A DNA stretch of 40,568 bases from Clostridia bacterium (lineage in GTDB: Bacteria > Bacillota > Clostridia > Oscillospirales > CAG-272). The translations under genes were made by a program, and so were the position numbers. Below the pieces are notes generated by a model. The model was not told where the DNA came from and made no database searches. It worked only from the letters and a program-made list of their open reading frames with translations. The DNA lies in contig JAFYLR010000031.1 in assembly GCA_017550115.1 (NCBI GenBank), positions 1 to 40,568 on the forward strand. The letters run 5' to 3'. Positions 29,182-38,031 of the stretch are shown piece by piece (position 1 is the stretch's first letter; each line of letters begins with the position of its first letter).

Positions 29182-29857
29182 CGTGAGTCACCGCCTTGCT
29201 ATCAGCCGAGCCTTTCGCAATAGTCGCCTTTGAGGACTCATAGAAGGTGGCAATTTTGTCCTTCATATACTGCGGAACATTAGTGCACATCAAGAGCTGA
29301 TAAAGCATTTCGCAAGTGAGCATATCGCGTGCGTTTGACTCTTCGATCTTTTTCTCCAGGAGCTTTTTTTCCTCTTGCTCTAATTCAAAGAGCTTTTGAA
29401 GATCGCTAAATTTTTTCTCCATTTTCTCGCATCCGTCTATCGCTCTGTCCATGCGCTCAATTACAGGCTTTGTCTTTTCGTCGAGCGAGGAAACGTTGGT
29501 TTCTATGTTTTTCTTGAAAGCGTTAAGTATTTCAACGAGTGAGCTGAAGCCCTTCGAGATTATGGGAAGCAAGCCCTTCTTTTGCAAAAATATAAGTACT
29601 GTGGTCAATATGATAGTCGCTATAGACGCTATCTCCGAAAGGTATTTCTCGACAAACGCCTTGACCGTCTCGGCTATAAGCGTTTCCGTTTCTGCATCAT
29701 CGGTAATCACATCATCGAGAGGCACGCTATCTGTCGGAACAGCCGTAGTCAATGCTACGTTGCCAACTTCTGATGCTATCTCCTCGGCACTGATTGAGAT
29801 TACCATGCAAGTTAGGAGCGCTGACAAGATTAAAGTAAGAATAATTATTTTTTTCAT
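29165..29857 (-). CDS. Secreted or anchored coiled-coil protein, 230 aa
   Basis: A classical signal peptide (MKKIIILTLILSALLTCMVI, cleavage about ISA-EE at 24), then an acidic stretch, a transmembrane helix at about 75-95 (IASIATIILTTVLIFLQKKG), and a long charged coiled coil at about 105-180. Not a recognised family. In the lysis region, an exported coiled-coil protein with a membrane anchor may act like a spanin or holin partner. This is a guess from topology. Confidence 0.65.
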   Translation of the reverse strand: MKKIIILTLILSALLTCMVISISAEEIASEVGNVALTTAVPTDSVPLDDVITDDAETETLIAETVKAFVEKYLSEIASIATIILTTVLIFLQKKGLLPIISKGFSSLVEILNAFKKNIETNVSSLDEKTKPVIERMDRAIDGCEKMEKKFSDLQKLFELEQEEKKLLEKKIEESNARDMLTCEMLYQLLMCTNVPQYMKDKIATFYESSKATIAKGSADSKAVTHDEAVS

Positions 29858-29859
29858 TT

Positions 29860-30246
29860 TTAGTTACCGAAAAGCGAATATCCGCTTATTTTCCTTTCGT
29901 GTTCGTTTACTTGTTTTTTGAGGTCTGATACCTCTTTGACGAGGATTTCAACCGTTTCCTTGAGTGGAATAATTACCTTGCGCAAGTGAGTGGAATCTAT
30001 AGTTGCCATCTTCGCATCACTTACCACGACATGCTCATACGCACGGTATATCTTATCACCGCTTATCACCTTGACTTCATAGTCACCTGTGGGGAGTGTT
30101 CCTATCGTAGCTACGCCGTTCTTTATAGGGAATACCCTGTCGCCGATGTGTATATACCCGTCACTTTCAACTTTGATGTTGAGTGAATGAACGCTCTTGC
30201 GCTCGGTGAATATTGCCGTACCGTCATTAAATAATTTAAGCTTCAT
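29860..30246 (-). CDS. Late protein with C-terminal coiled coil, 128 aa
   Basis: I start it at ATG 30246, because GAGGAGG precedes it and the longer frame (30321) lies inside the upstream gene. Beta-rich N-terminus (KLKLFNDGTAIFTERKSVHS, then DGYIHIGDRVFPIKNGVATI and GDYEVKVISGDKIYRAYEHV), then a short coiled coil (IPLKETVEILVKEVSDLKKQ). It resembles small tail-fibre-associated proteins; no firm family. Confidence 0.6.
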   Translation of the reverse strand: MKLKLFNDGTAIFTERKSVHSLNIKVESDGYIHIGDRVFPIKNGVATIGTLPTGDYEVKVISGDKIYRAYEHVVVSDAKMATIDSTHLRKVIIPLKETVEILVKEVSDLKKQVNEHERKISGYSLFGN

Positions 30247-30430
30247 TTGTATCCTCCTCTGTATCCTCCTCGGCTCGTATTTTTTCATATTCTTCAACGG
30301 TAACGAGTTCGTAATCATCAATACTCATATTTGGCGCAAGATATACCGTGCTAACATATCTACCGTCCTTATGGTACATATATCCGCTTGGAGCGGTATG
30401 TTTATCAAGTTTGATTTCATGGTTCATCAT
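30236..30430 (-). CDS. Small acidic late protein, 64 aa
   Basis: ATG at 30430 after AGGAGTG. Begins MMNHEIKLDKHTAPSGYMYH, then KDGRYVSTVYLAPNMSIDDY, and ends with an acidic Glu/Asp tail. It overlaps the next gene by 11 nt. The pattern with GYMYHKDG and YLA occurs in small proteins after tail fibre genes; unknown role, perhaps a chaperone or adaptor. Confidence 0.6.
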   Translation of the reverse strand: MMNHEIKLDKHTAPSGYMYHKDGRYVSTVYLAPNMSIDDYELVTVEEYEKIRAEEDTEEDTNEA

Positions 30431-30440
30431 AATTCACTCC

Positions 30441-31382
30441 TTATACTGTCTCAACAGTCCATCCGTTTTTGTTGGCAACAGATACCTTTCCTTTCCACTC
30501 GCTATCGGTATATGCATTATCAACCGCCGTAGCATTGAATGTTACAGTTTTTGAAGTGGACGGAAGGCTTCCTGTATATATGTTGTAGTCTGTACCTATG
30601 GTAAGCGTATTTTTGTTACTATCTATTACATCAACAATTTGGAAAAATCCCGAATTTTCATACATTGCAAAGTTTGTTGTTATAAACTCGCCGTTTTTAT
30701 TGAAAAAGTTCGTTGTATTGATGCTCCCTGTATTATCGCCTTCGATATAAATGATAGAACAATTTTCGGGATTTGTGATTCCCTCGTTAAGCACTACCTT
30801 AATTTTGGTGGGATATCCCGTTTTCTCAGTCCAAGCTATATCCGTTGTCTCAGTCCAAACTGTAAAGTCTTTTAAGTGGTCGAATATGTTGTCTATGCTC
30901 TCTCGGACAAGAGGGCAAGCAGATATGTTTAGGTCTTTACCTATAACACCCTCGAATTTGATGTCTTCTAAACTGGTGCATTTATTAAACATAGGTGGTG
31001 AAGATTGAAAACCAATCGTTTCGTCAACAATTAGTTTTCTTATTGTCTTAAGTTTGATAGCACCACTAAATAAACCATTTTTTTGGCTTCCGTTAGAACT
31101 TATTAAATCTATTGTTACCTTTGTATCCGTTATAGTTGTATTTGACATAAACAAACCATTACAAGCTGAAGGACTTATTATGTATTTTGGGTTATATGTA
31201 TTATTGTTCCATCCGCCATATGCAAATGCGTACGAGTAATCTGTTCTTTTTCCATAATTCTGAAACGCATCCCAAAATCTGTCATACTCTGCCTGTTTTC
31301 CTGCATCGTACACCTTCTGTTCGTTCTCGGCTATGATGACATTATTCGCAGAAACAACTTGCTCCTTATCTGCTATATTCAT
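30441..31382 (-). CDS. Tail fibre / receptor-binding candidate with BspA-type repeats, 313 aa
   Basis: Overlaps the upstream fibre gene by 4 nt. Seen: an N-terminal coiled-coil-like part (VVSANNVIIAENEQKVYDAG), then BspA-type leucine-rich repeats at about 105-160 (GLFSGAIKLKTIRKLIVDET and PMFNKCTSLEDIKFEGVIGK). C-terminal beta-rich repeats follow, ending in DSEWKGKVSVANKNGWTVET. BspA-type repeats are used by gut bacteria for surface binding; here, at the end of the tail cluster, a receptor-binding role is the natural reading. The exact target is unknown. Confidence 0.7.
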   Translation of the reverse strand: MNIADKEQVVSANNVIIAENEQKVYDAGKQAEYDRFWDAFQNYGKRTDYSYAFAYGGWNNNTYNPKYIISPSACNGLFMSNTTITDTKVTIDLISSNGSQKNGLFSGAIKLKTIRKLIVDETIGFQSSPPMFNKCTSLEDIKFEGVIGKDLNISACPLVRESIDNIFDHLKDFTVWTETTDIAWTEKTGYPTKIKVVLNEGITNPENCSIIYIEGDNTGSINTTNFFNKNGEFITTNFAMYENSGFFQIVDVIDSNKNTLTIGTDYNIYTGSLPSTSKTVTFNATAVDNAYTDSEWKGKVSVANKNGWTVETV

Positions 31383-32395
31383 TTGCCATCACCGCCTATC
31401 AATTGATTTTGTATTGCAATAATAGCCTTTTGCTCCTCAATAATTGCATCAAGAGCCTTCTCTACATCGCCGAACCTATTGTCTATTGTGTCAATTAAGT
31501 CGTTGACAGGTATATGAATTTTGTCTCCATTGGCTAATGTGAGTACAATGGCTTCTTTGTTTTCTGTATCATCGTACTCTCCGCTACTTACAATAAGCTC
31601 AAGCGGAAGTTCTATTTTTTTTTCTTTTCCCCCATTATAGACAAAGGTAAGGTCTCCGCTCTGGGCATCATAAGACACTTCTTTAATGGCACTATTCAGT
31701 TTTCCGGAAACATCATCGCTGAGCTTATTTTCAGTTACATTTTTATCTGCAATCTTTTCTTCTGTAACAGAACTATTTGCAATCTTTTCTGCGGTGACTG
31801 CTTTGTCTTCGAGCTTCGCCTCTGTCACTGCACCGTCTGCGAGTTTGCTTGTGGCGACAGCTCTGTCTGCGAGCTTGTCCGTGGTGACCGCTTTGTCAAC
31901 TATCCTTTTGCTTGTTACACTCATGTCGAAATTATGTTGTTCTAATTCCTCACCATTTTTATTTAGAAGGTGAATTAAAAAAATTCCGGTTTCAGTGAGA
32001 GTCATTGACGCAGAGGCGACATATTGGGTTTGCATGGCACTGTTTATATTACTCAAAGCAGTATTGAGCGTTACCGGTGTGGAAATTCCGTTATCGGTAA
32101 TGAGTATATCGCTCAATCCATCAGCCGCAAAAATCATCGAAAACAATTCAGCAAGCGAATATTCTTTGTCGACGTGCTTGAATTTCATCGTTTTGGCAAC
32201 TGCACCGCCCGCCGCCATTCCATCGATAATCTCGTTGAGCTTGTCAATAGCGAGGATTGACAATGCCTCTAACCTCGCCTTTAGTTCCTGCGCAGAATAC
32301 GTCTGATCGCGGTAAAGGCCTTTGCTATTCGGACGAGTGGGAAGATTTGAGATTTTATTACTGTCGATTTTGGTTTGTTTTATTTTTTCTATCAT
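31379..32395 (-). CDS. Tail fibre protein with decapeptide repeats, 338 aa
   Basis: Starts inside the last codons of the large tail gene (4-nt overlap). N-terminal helical adaptor part, then six near-identical decapeptides (units such as DKAVTTDKLA, DRAVATSKLA, DGAVTEAKLE, DKAVTAEKIA, NSSVTEEKIA, DKNVTENKLS) at about 167-226. A beta-rich head and a final coiled coil follow. The A-V-T-x-x-K-L-A repeat is typical of trimeric fibre shafts. It probably links the tail to the receptor-binding protein encoded next. Confidence 0.8.
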   Translation of the reverse strand: MIEKIKQTKIDSNKISNLPTRPNSKGLYRDQTYSAQELKARLEALSILAIDKLNEIIDGMAAGGAVAKTMKFKHVDKEYSLAELFSMIFAADGLSDILITDNGISTPVTLNTALSNINSAMQTQYVASASMTLTETGIFLIHLLNKNGEELEQHNFDMSVTSKRIVDKAVTTDKLADRAVATSKLADGAVTEAKLEDKAVTAEKIANSSVTEEKIADKNVTENKLSDDVSGKLNSAIKEVSYDAQSGDLTFVYNGGKEKKIELPLELIVSSGEYDDTENKEAIVLTLANGDKIHIPVNDLIDTIDNRFGDVEKALDAIIEEQKAIIAIQNQLIGGDGK

Positions 32396-35300
32396 TTATT
32401 TTTCACATCCCCTGCTATAATATATCGGTAGGTCAAGGAGTATAACCCAAACGGGCGATTTGCTCTTTCGCTCTTAAACATATACTGCTTTTCTACCCAT
32501 TTTTTTGTTTTTTCTTTAATTGCCAAAATGCCGCTGTCTGATGTCAGCAATCCGAGGTTTTCAAAGTCAATATCTCCAAATGCGGTAACGCTGTTAGATT
32601 GGCTTGTAAGCAACGTAGTCGCCTGTCGATCTGTGGTAGCATACACCTCAAATGACGATTGCGGGAACGCCTTCAAGCGCAATACCGTGCCTCTCTTTAC
32701 CGTAGTCTTGGTGTAATGCGGAACGCCCGCATTTTCCATAGCAAACACAGCTACGGCATCATATGCGTGTCCCGAGTTGTTATACCACTCAACAGGAATA
32801 CGGCTTTTATCAGGCTCTTCCTCGTCTGTGCCTCGCTTATCATTGTTCAGACAGAGGAGCCTCCCGTTTTTTGTGCCAAAAAGCAGAACGTCCTCTACGG
32901 CACATATCTCGCACGCCATATCGGGCATGCCGTTCTCCATTTCGCTGTAGCTTTCAACAAGATATTTTTCCAAACCTTGTTCAACATAATATACGGTATA
33001 ATTGGTTGGGATGTCATCAACAGTCTCGTTAAATGATATGCTTTTTACAAGGTCATTTTCTCCGTTTTTGTCCTCATCTATATAACGGACTCTCCTGTCC
33101 TCTGAGTCGCTTATACCTATGCTATTAGACTCGCAGAATTTGGCTATTTCGGGTGGCATATAATCCGCAAGGAAATACTTCTTATTATCGCCGTCATATC
33201 CGCAAACATCGGCGACATAGTACCATTCGTATTCCATAGCTCCGCCTATGCCCTCAAACGCCTGTCGGGAGTCAGCGAGGAACATTTTACCGTTGATAAG
33301 AATACACAGATAGCCTTCCCATTCTGCCGCCCGTGCTGATGCAAGCTCCGAATGCAGCATAAGACCGTCTATGTTGGTGCTTCTGTGCTGGATTGTGCGC
33401 TCAAGGTTGACTGTTTGCTTTGCAATAGCCTCCAAGCCTTGATTAGACATAAAAACGCAGTCATCGCGGAAATTTACCGCCATACCGACACAGCCAAGCC
33501 CCGCAAGACCTTCAACCGAGGGATATATTCTCGGAGTCAAATCGTTGCCACCGTCAGCTCCTGTATGATAGTAAATAGAGCCGTCCTGCATAGTGTTGCC
33601 CTTCAGCACCATAAGAGTGGACGCATTCGACATCATGGCGACATTGGGAGTGTTACCCATGCCATCGTCAAACCAGTTAAGAACACCTACGTAAGTTGGA
33701 TTATTGTGTCCTGTCAAATCACGCTGTGTGTAGAAAACCGTGTTCGGCAAATCGGGGTTTCCGGTAAAGAATATTCGGTCATCAAAGGTGCAACAAACAG
33801 TGCAATGCTTGATCGCCTTAAGCGCATCCCCTTTGTAGTTTTCGTGAGCCGTTATCGCATCTTTGGTTGTTCCCGTAGCCTCTTCCGAAGTGGTGAAAAC
33901 GGACGGATAAGCCTCGCCGTTAATTTCTACAGTGCCGTTTACTTCTGTTTCGCCGCCCAGTTCAACGTATGCACCCCCGCCACTCTCATCGAATCCCTCC
34001 TTATAGCACAAGTGATAAAACTCTACGGCAATCACATATTTCTTACCCCCGATAAATCTATATATCGGATAATATAACGTGTATTTTGTGTCAACTGACG
34101 GATTCTCAGGCTCTTCGGGCTTTGATGAATACTCCTGTATTTCTCCACCGTTAATACGCACAGAGGTAACATTTTCACAAGGTGTCCGGATATAAACGCG
34201 GTTTTTAGGGTTGTCCTCTACCTCGGTGGTCATATTAGGCACTCCCGACATGAATTTTGACTCATAAGATATTATTTCAATATTATCTTCTATGCCGTAA
34301 TCTCCCTTATTGGCGGTTAACTTATCATAGATATTTGACGGAGCATATATCGTTTTTAAATTGGTGCAGTCATCGAATAGTTTTTTTCCTGTTGTTACTT
34401 CAATAAAAGCTTCCAAATGATAAGGAAGATAGGCGATCTCGATAGCCGTGTCGGCGAAGAAATCAGCAGAAAGCTCGGTTATATTGTTGCTGAGTAATAC
34501 CGTTTTAAGGTTAGAGCAGCCTGCCAATGTTCCTGTAACCTTCGTAACATTGTCTTTCATCGTCACACTCGTCAAGAGAGAGCGGCGGTTTGCTTCATTG
34601 TTGCTTTCGCCGACATCGAGATATGCATCATCGATGTTACTGTAAAATTCGTATTGATAAATCCCGTTTTCGTCAGTTACTTCAACATTGTCTTTTCTCG
34701 CTTTTAGTTTTTTGATTGTTATAGTTTCATTTTTGTCTAAGTGGAATGTGGGACGCTTAAAAACGTCGGCATTATCGTATCCAAGAGCTGTTTTTGATTT
34801 AACACGGTAATATCGGGGAGATCTCTTATAGCACGTTTCCCAATCTATCTTTACCTGGTTGAAATCTATCTCGACAGTGTCATTGTCTTCTCTTGCAGTG
34901 AACGAAAACGAGCGAAAATTGTTGTCTGCATCAATTTGTCCGCAAAGACATCTATAATATTTTCCGAAATAATAGTAATCTGCCTTGTGTGATATAACAG
35001 GGCAAATCAAAGCACCGCTATATTCTTTTTTTTCGGGTATGTCAGTGTTTAATTCTAATGTTTCCAAACTGGACTTTTCTATAAATTTGCTCGTCAGCAT
35101 ATTCCGCTGCTCATATTCTGCTTTATTTAAAAAAGTTGTAGGAACATATGCTGTGTCATTGTCTACATGCTCAGCCTTAAGGATTTTATTCCCGGTATCA
35201 TCCTCATCCTCATACACAGTTATGTAATTCTCCCCGTCAATGAGGCAAAGCCTATTGTTATATACAAAAGAAGAGCTTTTAGCTTTTTTCATTGTTATGC

Positions 35301-35628
35301 CCGAAAACTCCGCAGGTGAATCGGTGCTTAACTCATCACGCTTGTTTTTGTCAAAATAATATAGCTTTTCGCCCGCGTGAACTATGATATACACCTCGCC
35401 CGATGTCACCTTATAGGTATGCATTCCGTAAACCGTGCCGCCAAGCCCAGAGCATAGCGTGCGCGCCCCCGGAAACGTCTCTATAGCGACTCCTTGTCCC
35501 GATCTGTAATCCTTATACATATTCTGGACAAATGAGAAGCGATTAAGAGCGACGTTTGAAGCCTCGCTCGTTGTGTCTATGCCTCGGAAATTTGACATAT
35601 AGCGGGAATATTCTTTCTGATTGCTCAT
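32392..35628 (-). CDS. Large tail (nozzle/stabilisation) protein with inserted BspA-type repeats, 1078 aa
   Basis: Follows the connector gene by 10 bp. N-terminus YMSNFRGIDTTSEASNVALN, then MYKDYRSGQGVAIETFPGAR and GGTVYGMHTYKVTSGEVYII: the beta-propeller-like pattern of short-tail nozzle proteins. An insertion at about 340-440 carries BspA-type leucine-rich repeats (LAGCSNLKTVLLSNNITELS; LFDDCTNLKTIYAPSN). The middle has more propeller-like repeats (DDRIFFTGNPDLPNTVFYTQ). In P22-like phages the protein at this position closes the portal channel. The insertion is absent from classical homologues and may add host binding. Confidence 0.8.
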   Translation of the reverse strand: MSNQKEYSRYMSNFRGIDTTSEASNVALNRFSFVQNMYKDYRSGQGVAIETFPGARTLCSGLGGTVYGMHTYKVTSGEVYIIVHAGEKLYYFDKNKRDELSTDSPAEFSGITMKKAKSSSFVYNNRLCLIDGENYITVYEDEDDTGNKILKAEHVDNDTAYVPTTFLNKAEYEQRNMLTSKFIEKSSLETLELNTDIPEKKEYSGALICPVISHKADYYYFGKYYRCLCGQIDADNNFRSFSFTAREDNDTVEIDFNQVKIDWETCYKRSPRYYRVKSKTALGYDNADVFKRPTFHLDKNETITIKKLKARKDNVEVTDENGIYQYEFYSNIDDAYLDVGESNNEANRRSLLTSVTMKDNVTKVTGTLAGCSNLKTVLLSNNITELSADFFADTAIEIAYLPYHLEAFIEVTTGKKLFDDCTNLKTIYAPSNIYDKLTANKGDYGIEDNIEIISYESKFMSGVPNMTTEVEDNPKNRVYIRTPCENVTSVRINGGEIQEYSSKPEEPENPSVDTKYTLYYPIYRFIGGKKYVIAVEFYHLCYKEGFDESGGGAYVELGGETEVNGTVEINGEAYPSVFTTSEEATGTTKDAITAHENYKGDALKAIKHCTVCCTFDDRIFFTGNPDLPNTVFYTQRDLTGHNNPTYVGVLNWFDDGMGNTPNVAMMSNASTLMVLKGNTMQDGSIYYHTGADGGNDLTPRIYPSVEGLAGLGCVGMAVNFRDDCVFMSNQGLEAIAKQTVNLERTIQHRSTNIDGLMLHSELASARAAEWEGYLCILINGKMFLADSRQAFEGIGGAMEYEWYYVADVCGYDGDNKKYFLADYMPPEIAKFCESNSIGISDSEDRRVRYIDEDKNGENDLVKSISFNETVDDIPTNYTVYYVEQGLEKYLVESYSEMENGMPDMACEICAVEDVLLFGTKNGRLLCLNNDKRGTDEEEPDKSRIPVEWYNNSGHAYDAVAVFAMENAGVPHYTKTTVKRGTVLRLKAFPQSSFEVYATTDRQATTLLTSQSNSVTAFGDIDFENLGLLTSDSGILAIKEKTKKWVEKQYMFKSERANRPFGLYSLTYRYIIAGDVKNK

Positions 35629-35638
35629 AAGCCACTCC

Positions 35639-36517
35639 TCACCAATTATTTACGCTCTCGTATGCAATAGGATTCAAGTCCCTGTGCTTTGCCGATATCA
35701 GCGCAATCTCCTCGTTGTAAAGCCCCTTGTAATACTGCGCACGGTCTGCGTTATCATCAAGCCACACATAGCTCGCTATAAGGAGCTTCAGCGCGCCTAT
35801 ATACTCATCGGGCAGGTCAACGTCATCTTCATTATCATTTACTGTGTATTCGTGAATTTTCGGCGTATAGGTCAACTCTATATCGCCCGCCGTATCTCTC
35901 GGTACGGATAAGCATCCATCCTCAATGCGGAAGTCGGTCAAGGTGTTTCCGCCGCTCCACTTCGGTCGCTCGAACAGCGTCGAAAAATCGGGGAATATTC
36001 TGCCGAGCGAGTAAGCTATATACTTTCCGGGTGCGGGGATATCCTCCGTTTTTGCAGAAGCTATATCACCGTAAATTGCCACAGCCTTGACCTTGCAAAG
36101 CGTTTCTGTCTTTATGTCAATTACAAGCTTGGCGGGAAACATACCGTTGTTGTCCCTGCAAAAGCCCCTTATCGTCTGATACGCATAAGGACTGTCAAAC
36201 GTCACGTCCGGAACACCGGATATGCTCTTTTCCCCATCTTTGAATGTAATGTTACCCTTGCCCGATATCTCAATGTAAAATGCCTTCGCCCCCTCGGCTT
36301 CATATGACAAACCCTCGCCGCTGTACAGTATTTTGTCGGTATCAGCAACGAGGGATGCAGGAGGATAGTGTGCGAGGAGAGACATCTTCTTTCTCGGCAC
36401 AATACGGTAAACATCGTGCAACGCCGTGTTAAGCGCAGGAAAAAAAGTCTCTTCCTCGTCTATATCATTTTCAAAGCCAAGCAGGGCAACGGCATTATAA
36501 AGCTCATTTACCTTCAT
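35639..36517 (-). CDS. Head-tail connector (gp4-like), 292 aa
   Basis: N-terminal helical part KVNELYNAVALLGFENDIDE, a central beta domain, and a C-terminal helical part DVDLPDEYIGALKLLIASYV, then WLDDNADRAQYYKGLYNEEI. This C-terminal pattern is typical of connector proteins that bind beneath the portal in short-tailed phages. The order after the major capsid gene and before the tail nozzle agrees. Confidence 0.75.
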   Translation of the reverse strand: MKVNELYNAVALLGFENDIDEEETFFPALNTALHDVYRIVPRKKMSLLAHYPPASLVADTDKILYSGEGLSYEAEGAKAFYIEISGKGNITFKDGEKSISGVPDVTFDSPYAYQTIRGFCRDNNGMFPAKLVIDIKTETLCKVKAVAIYGDIASAKTEDIPAPGKYIAYSLGRIFPDFSTLFERPKWSGGNTLTDFRIEDGCLSVPRDTAGDIELTYTPKIHEYTVNDNEDDVDLPDEYIGALKLLIASYVWLDDNADRAQYYKGLYNEEIALISAKHRDLNPIAYESVNNW

Positions 36518-36537
36518 TTAGCCGCCTCCCTTTAAAA

Positions 36538-37596
36538 TTAGAGCTGTGTTGCGCCCGTTACCTCAGATGCAGAGTCAACAGCGAGCAGGATGTGCTTATA
36601 AGTGCCGAAGCCTACGCCGAATCGGCATCTACCGTTCCACATATAGTTACCTGTGTGGTTGTCCTCCCAGTTACGGATCGTAAGGGGGACACGGTTGAAG
36701 AACATGTTTCCGCAGAGGTTCTTGTTTGCCTCGCTCGACATGATCATTACGCGGTCGGTGGTGGTCTGCCAGTCGGGCATTACAACGATAGTCCAGTTAC
36801 CGTACTGGATGTTGATATCGTTATAACCGTTACCGAGCGCACCGTCAGAGCCGCATACCTTCTTAGCAATGGTTTCCGCTAAAGGTCTGTTACCGGGAAG
36901 GATTATTGTGTCGGCGGTATAGCCGAGGATCTCTCCGTTCTCGTCCTTCATGTTACGGATCTTATTCGCAAGCTCACCGAGTGCCGCTTCAAATGCTTCG
37001 GTACTTGCCTTTCTCGAATCGGTTGCACCCGAAGAGAAAATGTCACCGTAGAAGTAGTTCGATTGTGTGCCGTGAGACTTCTTTCCGCCCCACTTGTGAC
37101 CGTTTGCAAAAAGGGGAAGATCATCAGGCGCGGTAAGGTCGAGATTTGCCTTTGCAAAAATGCCGCTCTTGTTTGTGCCGTTTATAAGCGCGTATTCGCA
37201 GATTTTATTCATTGTCTTGTAGTAAGCGCGGGTGAAGTTTTCCGCTCTGCGCTTAGCGTCAGCCGCTATGCCGTAGTTTGCATCCTCCATCATCTGCGCG
37301 GTGATGGTGAATTCCTTCATGAACTGGATATGCTCGATAAACTTCTTATAGGTCTCCTGCATATCGTCATTTTCCGCGCCTGCGCCCTCTTCGGCTGCGG
37401 CGAATACGTCAAATTCGTTCTGACCTATAATGGTCTCGCCGAATTTCTTGGATTTCTCCACATTGAAAAGCCAGTCTCTGATGCCGCCCTTCTTGGTCTG
37501 AACATCGCTTTCATGCTCGATAACCATCTTGATAGGCGTTTCGAGCTTGCCTATCTGTGCGTTATTAAATCCGCTGGATTTTGAATATACTATCAT
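36538..37596 (-). CDS. Major capsid protein (HK97 fold expected), 352 aa
   Basis: It lies after the scaffold and decoration genes and before the connector gene. Size, composition and pattern fit an HK97-fold major capsid protein: N-arm MIVYSKSSGFNNAQIGKLET, a long helix with FTITAQMMEDANYGIAADAK, the P-domain TIILPGNRPLAETIAKKVCG, and a beta-rich end NMFFNRVPLTIRNWEDNHTG. No prohead protease gene is recognisable, so maturation cleavage may be absent or done by another protein. SD GGAG, 8 nt before the ATG. Confidence 0.88.
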   Translation of the reverse strand: MIVYSKSSGFNNAQIGKLETPIKMVIEHESDVQTKKGGIRDWLFNVEKSKKFGETIIGQNEFDVFAAAEEGAGAENDDMQETYKKFIEHIQFMKEFTITAQMMEDANYGIAADAKRRAENFTRAYYKTMNKICEYALINGTNKSGIFAKANLDLTAPDDLPLFANGHKWGGKKSHGTQSNYFYGDIFSSGATDSRKASTEAFEAALGELANKIRNMKDENGEILGYTADTIILPGNRPLAETIAKKVCGSDGALGNGYNDINIQYGNWTIVVMPDWQTTTDRVMIMSSEANKNLCGNMFFNRVPLTIRNWEDNHTGNYMWNGRCRFGVGFGTYKHILLAVDSASEVTGATQL

Positions 37597-37613
37597 TTCT
37601 TATCTCTCCTTTA

Positions 37614-38018
37614 TTACTTGAACTGTACAAGGCACTTATCGCCTGTAGCGGAAGCTCCGCACTTGTCGAAAATGGTTGCCACACCGCTGGCGGTTGTTGC
37701 CGTGATCTGTAAGCCGTCCGTGCCAAGTGTTACCTTGTCCCCGGCATTTACCGATCCGGGAGCGGCACTGAACGGGACTTCGAATATCATATCAGCCGAG
37801 ATAGGCTCAGCTGTGATAGGTCTGTTATTGCTTGAAGGAGCATTATAATCCTCTCCGCAAATGTGTGTAGGCATTGTGGTAGCACCGCACTTTGTAAGCT
37901 TTCCGCCGTTAAGCACAAGTGCTTCGCCAAAGGAATAGCTTTCGCCCGGGGTTGTGGGGAGCTTCACAGGCTCGCCCTGGTTGATTCTTCCGTTTAAAAT
38001 TTTTACAAGTCTGAACAT
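37614..38018 (-). CDS. Capsid decoration / head-associated protein, 134 aa
   Basis: Small, beta-rich and Gly/Thr-rich: LVKILNGRINQGEPVKLPTT, then GEALVLNGGKLTKCGATTMP and DKVTLGTDGLQITATTASGV. Its place between scaffold and major capsid genes and its low-charge beta composition fit a decoration protein; the family is not certain. SD AGGA before the ATG. Confidence 0.65.
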   Translation of the reverse strand: MFRLVKILNGRINQGEPVKLPTTPGESYSFGEALVLNGGKLTKCGATTMPTHICGEDYNAPSSNNRPITAEPISADMIFEVPFSAAPGSVNAGDKVTLGTDGLQITATTASGVATIFDKCGASATGDKCLVQFK

Positions 38019-38031
38019 TTTATTTTTCCTT

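Noticed and set aside
33352..34077. 241-aa plus-strand open frame
   Set aside because: Antisense to the large tail gene; no SD and no recognisable protein features.
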